NCBI GenBank assembly: GCA_017860335.1
Contig: JAFNAU010000047.1
Span: 1-9,894, forward strand
Direction of reading: 5' to 3'
From: Bacteroidota bacterium
GTDB taxonomy: Bacteria; Bacteroidota; Bacteroidia; Bacteroidales; Paludibacteraceae
DNA length: 9,894 nt
Shown in pieces: positions 6,931 to 9,894 of the stretch. The position numbers and the translations under genes were made by a program. How positions within the stretch are numbered: the first letter of the stretch is position 1; the number at the start of each line of letters is the position of its first letter. The notes under the pieces are model-generated. The model saw only the letters and a list, made by a program, of their open reading frames with translations, ran no database searches and was not told the origin of the DNA.

Positions 6931-8241
6931 TCATTGCAGGGCATCGAGAAGTGTTTTTTGATTTTTACTTAGTGAATGATATTTTTCAAAAGTGTTTTTT
7001 GAGCAACCAGTCAGCCGTTTTGCTTCATCCTCGTTTGTAATTAATATCTCCATTTCATTCATCAGGAGTGAAAGATCCCGTTTTGAAACTACGCTGGCCC
7101 AGCCTTCGGATTTGGCGTATTTTACAACTCCTGTATTTGGATGTCCGTACACAATAATTGGATGCTGACTTAACATAAACAAATGAGATTTTGTAGATAC
7201 AGACAAGCTAATTGCAGTAGCAACCCGATCATCAAATGTTTCTGCCAGGATGTTTATATCGGCTCCTTTCAGATATCCGCGAAGCAATTCGTTGCCCGGA
7301 TCAGGTATGATATCTGTGAATTTTGCATTTTTAAGAGCAGCAATTCCTTCCTTTTCCATACCCGACGAAATAACCAGTAAACGCACCGGATTTCTTTTTT
7401 CTGTAAGCATCCTGCAGCATTCATCCACGTCGAGCAGGAGCGGCCAGCGATACTTATTGAAATAACCGGTGGAAACAATTGAAACGACATTATCGGGGTG
7501 GTATCTTTGCGGAAGTGCATTTTCAAAACTTTCAGTTTCTTCAGCGTGGTTAATGGTGATGAATTCTTTATTGTAACGCGATTTATATTCCTGTGACATA
7601 ATACTGTTAAAGGCAAAAGCTACATCCACATCGTTCATCAATCGCTGTGTAGATGATTTTACTATCGGTCGCATCAGCCACCGGAATAGCGTCGGCTCTT
7701 CGTACATACCGGAATAAAGATAGGAGGGCCAGTCATCCGTCGTAAGAAATGCAAGTTTTGCTCCGGTCATTTTTTTTAATAATAAAGCCAGCCACACAAA
7801 ATACAGATTATAGCCCTGTACAAAAATTACCTGAGGATAATATTTCTCAATCCACGTTTTCATTTCAGAAGACATTTTTGGCCGGAAAATTAATTCAACT
7901 ATTCCTGTGTCAACAAGATACCGTTTTGCTTGCAATTTTATTTTTTCTGTTAAACCATGCTTCCTGATTTCTGTTGGAGGTTTGAGAATATCAAATCCGG
8001 ATTTTGGAATTTCATGTGTTTTAAGTCTGAAAAAGAGTTTACCAAATCTTCTCTCAGCTTTTCCTATCCTGTAGTAGCGCTGAAAAAATCCTTTATCTCC
8101 GTTGTCGTCGTAACAAAAAATCTGGGCCATATTTTCCCCCGGCCAGTTTTTGAACAGGTTTCGCAACAGGAGCCCGTTGTTAAAACTGTCCCTTTCGTTA
8201 ATGCGCTGAATTCCAATAAATAGCACGCGGGGGTAATACAT
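6931..8241 (-). CDS. Divergent GT4-like glycosyltransferase
   Basis: A 436-residue protein with the layout of a GT-B glycosyltransferase. Its N-terminal Rossmann-like start is P-R-V-L-F-I-G-I-Q-R, there is a P-Q-V-I-F-V-Q-G-Y-N strand near 136-145, and L-A-F-L-T-T-D-D-W-P (163-172) has the position and shape of the GT4 interdomain region. The C-terminal domain includes S-T-G-Y-F (about 256) and A-D-I-N-I-L-A-E (327-334). The donor-site region S349-T-K-S-H-L-F-M-L-S-Q-H-P-I-I-V-Y-G aligns by eye with the 'STKLxEYLAxGxPILVYG' form seen in many GT4 enzymes, but the usual glutamate is a leucine (about L354), and no clean E-x7-E is present. It may use a different residue, be specialised, or have weak activity. 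It starts at the ATG at 8241, 12 bp after the preceding gene. I am confident it is glycosyltransferase-like, less so about its exact class. Confidence 0.75.
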   Translation of the reverse strand: MYYPRVLFIGIQRINERDSFNNGLLLRNLFKNWPGENMAQIFCYDDNGDKGFFQRYYRIGKAERRFGKLFFRLKTHEIPKSGFDILKPPTEIRKHGLTEKIKLQAKRYLVDTGIVELIFRPKMSSEMKTWIEKYYPQVIFVQGYNLYFVWLALLLKKMTGAKLAFLTTDDWPSYLYSGMYEEPTLFRWLMRPIVKSSTQRLMNDVDVAFAFNSIMSQEYKSRYNKEFITINHAEETESFENALPQRYHPDNVVSIVSTGYFNKYRWPLLLDVDECCRMLTEKRNPVRLLVISSGMEKEGIAALKNAKFTDIIPDPGNELLRGYLKGADINILAETFDDRVATAISLSVSTKSHLFMLSQHPIIVYGHPNTGVVKYAKSEGWASVVSKRDLSLLMNEMEILITNEDEAKRLTGCSKNTFEKYHSLSKNQKTLLDALQ

Positions 8242-8253
8242 AGTTTCTTTATA

Positions 8254-9519
8254 TTATTTTTTCTCAGCTACCTGAATAACAGTATGATAAATTTCTATTT
8301 GTTTTCTGACTATTTCATCCGGATTATGCCTTTTTAAGGCAGTTTCACGCGCATTAGTCCCATATTTCACGGCTTTTTCAAAATTCTTTGATAGTTCGGT
8401 AATTGAACCTGCCAGTGAATAGGCATCGCCATTCTGAAAGAGAATTCCCTCTTTATTGTTTTCTAAAATTGTATCTGTTCCACCTGCAAAACTTGCTATC
8501 ACCGGCATCCCGATAAGCATAGCCTCACAAAGACTGTTCGAGCTATTTTCGAGATGGCTTACCTGACAATAAATATCTGATTTTACAAGTATTTCCACAA
8601 CGTCTGTTTCGCTCTTCAGACCATAAAAAGAAATATTCAGTGACTGATAGTCAATTTTTAACCAACGCTTTAGCATCATCGGCAGTTCATCGGTTTCTTT
8701 CAAACCAATAATTATCCATTTGAATGGAACTGAATTCTGCTTACAAAGGATTTCGGCGCTTTTTATGACAGTTTCAAGACCCTTGGATAAATCGCTATTC
8801 ATGATGGTAACGATTTGTAATGGGGTGTTAAATCTCGATTTATGCCACAGGAACTGGTAAAAAGCAGGCCGAAGCATTTCGTTACATGTAAAATATTGGC
8901 TTGAAGGTGAAAGTAATCCTGTAATTCGCCTGTCCCAATTGGTTCGACCTGTGATAAACAGTGCATGCGACAGAATTTCACGCTCTTTAGTTGCTCTCTT
9001 TTTCAGTTCGGCAATTGTTCTGCTGTATGATCTGAACAATAACTTTGGTTTTATTCCTTCGAAACGATAGGCTGCGCGGAAAGAAACCCCGGAGAAATAC
9101 ATCTCGCTAAAAGGAGATAATAGGCCCTGAATGGAAATAACTACAGGAATATCGGTATGTGCCTGAATTAGACCGTAATTATGTTCTGTACCATGAATAT
9201 GTATAATGTCCGGTCGTACCATTTTGACGATTTTGACCAGCTCTCCGGTTTCTTTTTTGTCGTTATCACTGCGAAGTATACGATTGATTAAACGCTCTGT
9301 TTTTGAATTTCTTCCTGGCCGAAAGACCGGGTAATACATTGTATTTTTATATCGGAATGGTTCAACAGCTTCTTCCCAATAAAAGCAGACCGTCAGTTCA
9401 ATATCATTATTCAGAACCAATTGCTGTTCTAATGATTTGAGCCAGCCACCCAGATAGTGATCCGGAATTAATTTTTCGGTAGCTCCGCAAGGCGTATTTG
9501 CAAACCAGAGAACTTTCAT
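8254..9519 (-). CDS. GT4 family glycosyltransferase
   Basis: A 421-residue cytoplasmic or membrane-associated retaining glycosyltransferase of the GT-B fold. The N-terminal acceptor domain begins M-K-V-L-W-F-A-N-T-P with a Gly-Gly at 24-25, where many GT4 enzymes have a glycine-rich loop. P-D-I-I-H-I-H-G (103-110) and I-S-I-Q-G (128-132) are the usual end-of-strand motifs of this domain. The C-terminal sugar-nucleotide domain has an S-K-G-L-E segment (near residue 250) and an intact E-x7-E motif, E324-N-S-S-N-S-L-C-E332, followed by A-M-L-I-G-M-P-V-I-A and a G-G-T-D segment, typical of GT4 donor binding. The length is normal for the family. The ATG at 9519 overlaps the preceding stop (ATGA), which fixes the start. 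It should add one sugar to the lipid-linked repeat unit; donor and linkage cannot be read from the sequence. Confidence 0.88.
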   Translation of the reverse strand: MKVLWFANTPCGATEKLIPDHYLGGWLKSLEQQLVLNNDIELTVCFYWEEAVEPFRYKNTMYYPVFRPGRNSKTERLINRILRSDNDKKETGELVKIVKMVRPDIIHIHGTEHNYGLIQAHTDIPVVISIQGLLSPFSEMYFSGVSFRAAYRFEGIKPKLLFRSYSRTIAELKKRATKEREILSHALFITGRTNWDRRITGLLSPSSQYFTCNEMLRPAFYQFLWHKSRFNTPLQIVTIMNSDLSKGLETVIKSAEILCKQNSVPFKWIIIGLKETDELPMMLKRWLKIDYQSLNISFYGLKSETDVVEILVKSDIYCQVSHLENSSNSLCEAMLIGMPVIASFAGGTDTILENNKEGILFQNGDAYSLAGSITELSKNFEKAVKYGTNARETALKRHNPDEIVRKQIEIYHTVIQVAEKK

Positions 9520-9894
9520 AAATTCATATTTATATCTGTTTTTATGTCTTCCTTAAGTAAATAACTTTTTCTGCTTTCTGAGAACTGCCTGTAAAAAACC
9601 GGTAAAGAAAAAAAACTTAAAAACATCGGATAATTTAGGAATTGTTCACCCTGGAGTACTAATACAATGGTCAGGAGAAAAACGACAGCAATTATTTTTT
9701 TTCGGGAATAATGATGAGCAAACAGATAAACGCAATAAAGAAAATAGAGAAAGAAAGGAATACCCCAGATTGCAGCAAAGTTTGACATGCCATTCCCGTG
9801 ACCGATATCTTCTTTGACCCACGGATGAAAACGATATCGGGTCGAAATATCCAGTCCGTTACCTGTAAGAGGTTGCGACCTGATATACATCAAG
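9516..9894 (-). CDS. O-antigen polymerase/ligase-like membrane protein, C-terminal fragment
   Basis: This is the C-terminal end of an integral membrane protein that enters from the right edge of the window; about 125 residues are visible. The first codons read L-M-Y-I-R-S-Q-P-L-T-G-N-G. The P-L-T-G-N-G stretch followed about 20 residues later by G-H-G-N and a hydrophobic segment resembles the conserved C-terminal end of the Wzy_C/O-antigen ligase family, where a Gly-rich 'PLTGxG' and an 'HN' motif precede a membrane helix. Two to three hydrophobic stretches follow (visible residues 39-59, 66-80 and 85-100), then a short charged tail. The frame is open to the edge, so the TTG at 9893 and ATG at 9890 are probably internal codons. 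The stop overlaps the next gene's start in an ATGA junction, suggesting translational coupling. In this setting it most likely polymerises or ligates the repeat unit made by the downstream glycosyltransferases; polymerase versus ligase cannot be decided from this fragment. Confidence 0.72.
   Translation of the reverse strand, partial: LMYIRSQPLTGNGLDISTRYRFHPWVKEDIGHGNGMSNFAAIWGIPFFLYFLYCVYLFAHHYSRKKIIAVVFLLTIVLVLQGEQFLNYPMFLSFFSLPVFYRQFSESRKSYLLKEDIKTDINMNL

Noticed and set aside
1..9894. CRISPR array, insertion sequence, tRNA/rRNA gene or toxin-antitoxin pair
   Set aside because: I looked for regular repeats, transposase motifs, inverted terminal repeats and small paired genes and saw none; nearly all the DNA is explained by the ten genes.

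Overview
The window looks like part of a surface-polysaccharide (capsule, O-antigen or exopolysaccharide) biosynthesis locus from a Bacteroidetes-type bacterium. The taxonomic guess rests on AT-rich intergenic DNA, mostly weak or absent Shine-Dalgarno sequences, and the general character of the proteins; no taxon-specific marker is visible. All ten genes lie on the minus strand, so transcription runs from base 9894 down to base 1. The spacing (overlaps of 1 to 8 bp, or gaps of 12 to 45 bp, except around the acyl carrier protein gene) suggests a single operon. Both end genes are cut by the window edge.

In transcription order, the first block (9894 to about 3993) is the polymer-building part. 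It holds the C-terminal end of an O-antigen polymerase/ligase-like membrane protein (9516-9894), a GT4 glycosyltransferase (8254-9519), a divergent GT4-like glycosyltransferase (6931-8241), a left-handed beta-helix acyltransferase of the WbbJ/maltose-acetyltransferase type (6234-6902), and two more GT4 glycosyltransferases (5089-6234 and 3993-5096). They would assemble and O-acetylate an oligosaccharide repeat on a lipid carrier. No initiating sugar-phosphate transferase, flippase or nucleotide-sugar pathway enzyme is in the window, so those must lie outside it.

The second block (3947 to 1) is more unusual. It has a FemAB/GNAT-like acyltransferase (3012-3947), a freestanding acyl carrier protein (2551-2817), an AsnB-type glutamine-dependent amidotransferase (428-2407) and the start of a NadE-like ammonia-dependent ATP-pyrophosphatase (1-404), which I translated directly because it runs off the left edge. 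Together they could activate an acyl or aminoacyl group on a carrier protein, transfer it to a sugar and make amides, which suggests a module decorating the polysaccharide. That reading is inference. The parts are individually known families, but the combination and its substrate are not something I can name.

The acyl carrier protein gene stands out. It is the only gene with long gaps on both sides (194 bp upstream, 143 bp downstream), and it and its upstream gap are clearly poorer in G+C than sampled flanking genes. Four annotated starts were chosen over longer frames opened by TTG or GTG codons, because the ATG in each case fits the operon spacing or the family N-terminus better. I see no RNA gene, insertion sequence, CRISPR array, convincing promoter or terminator.
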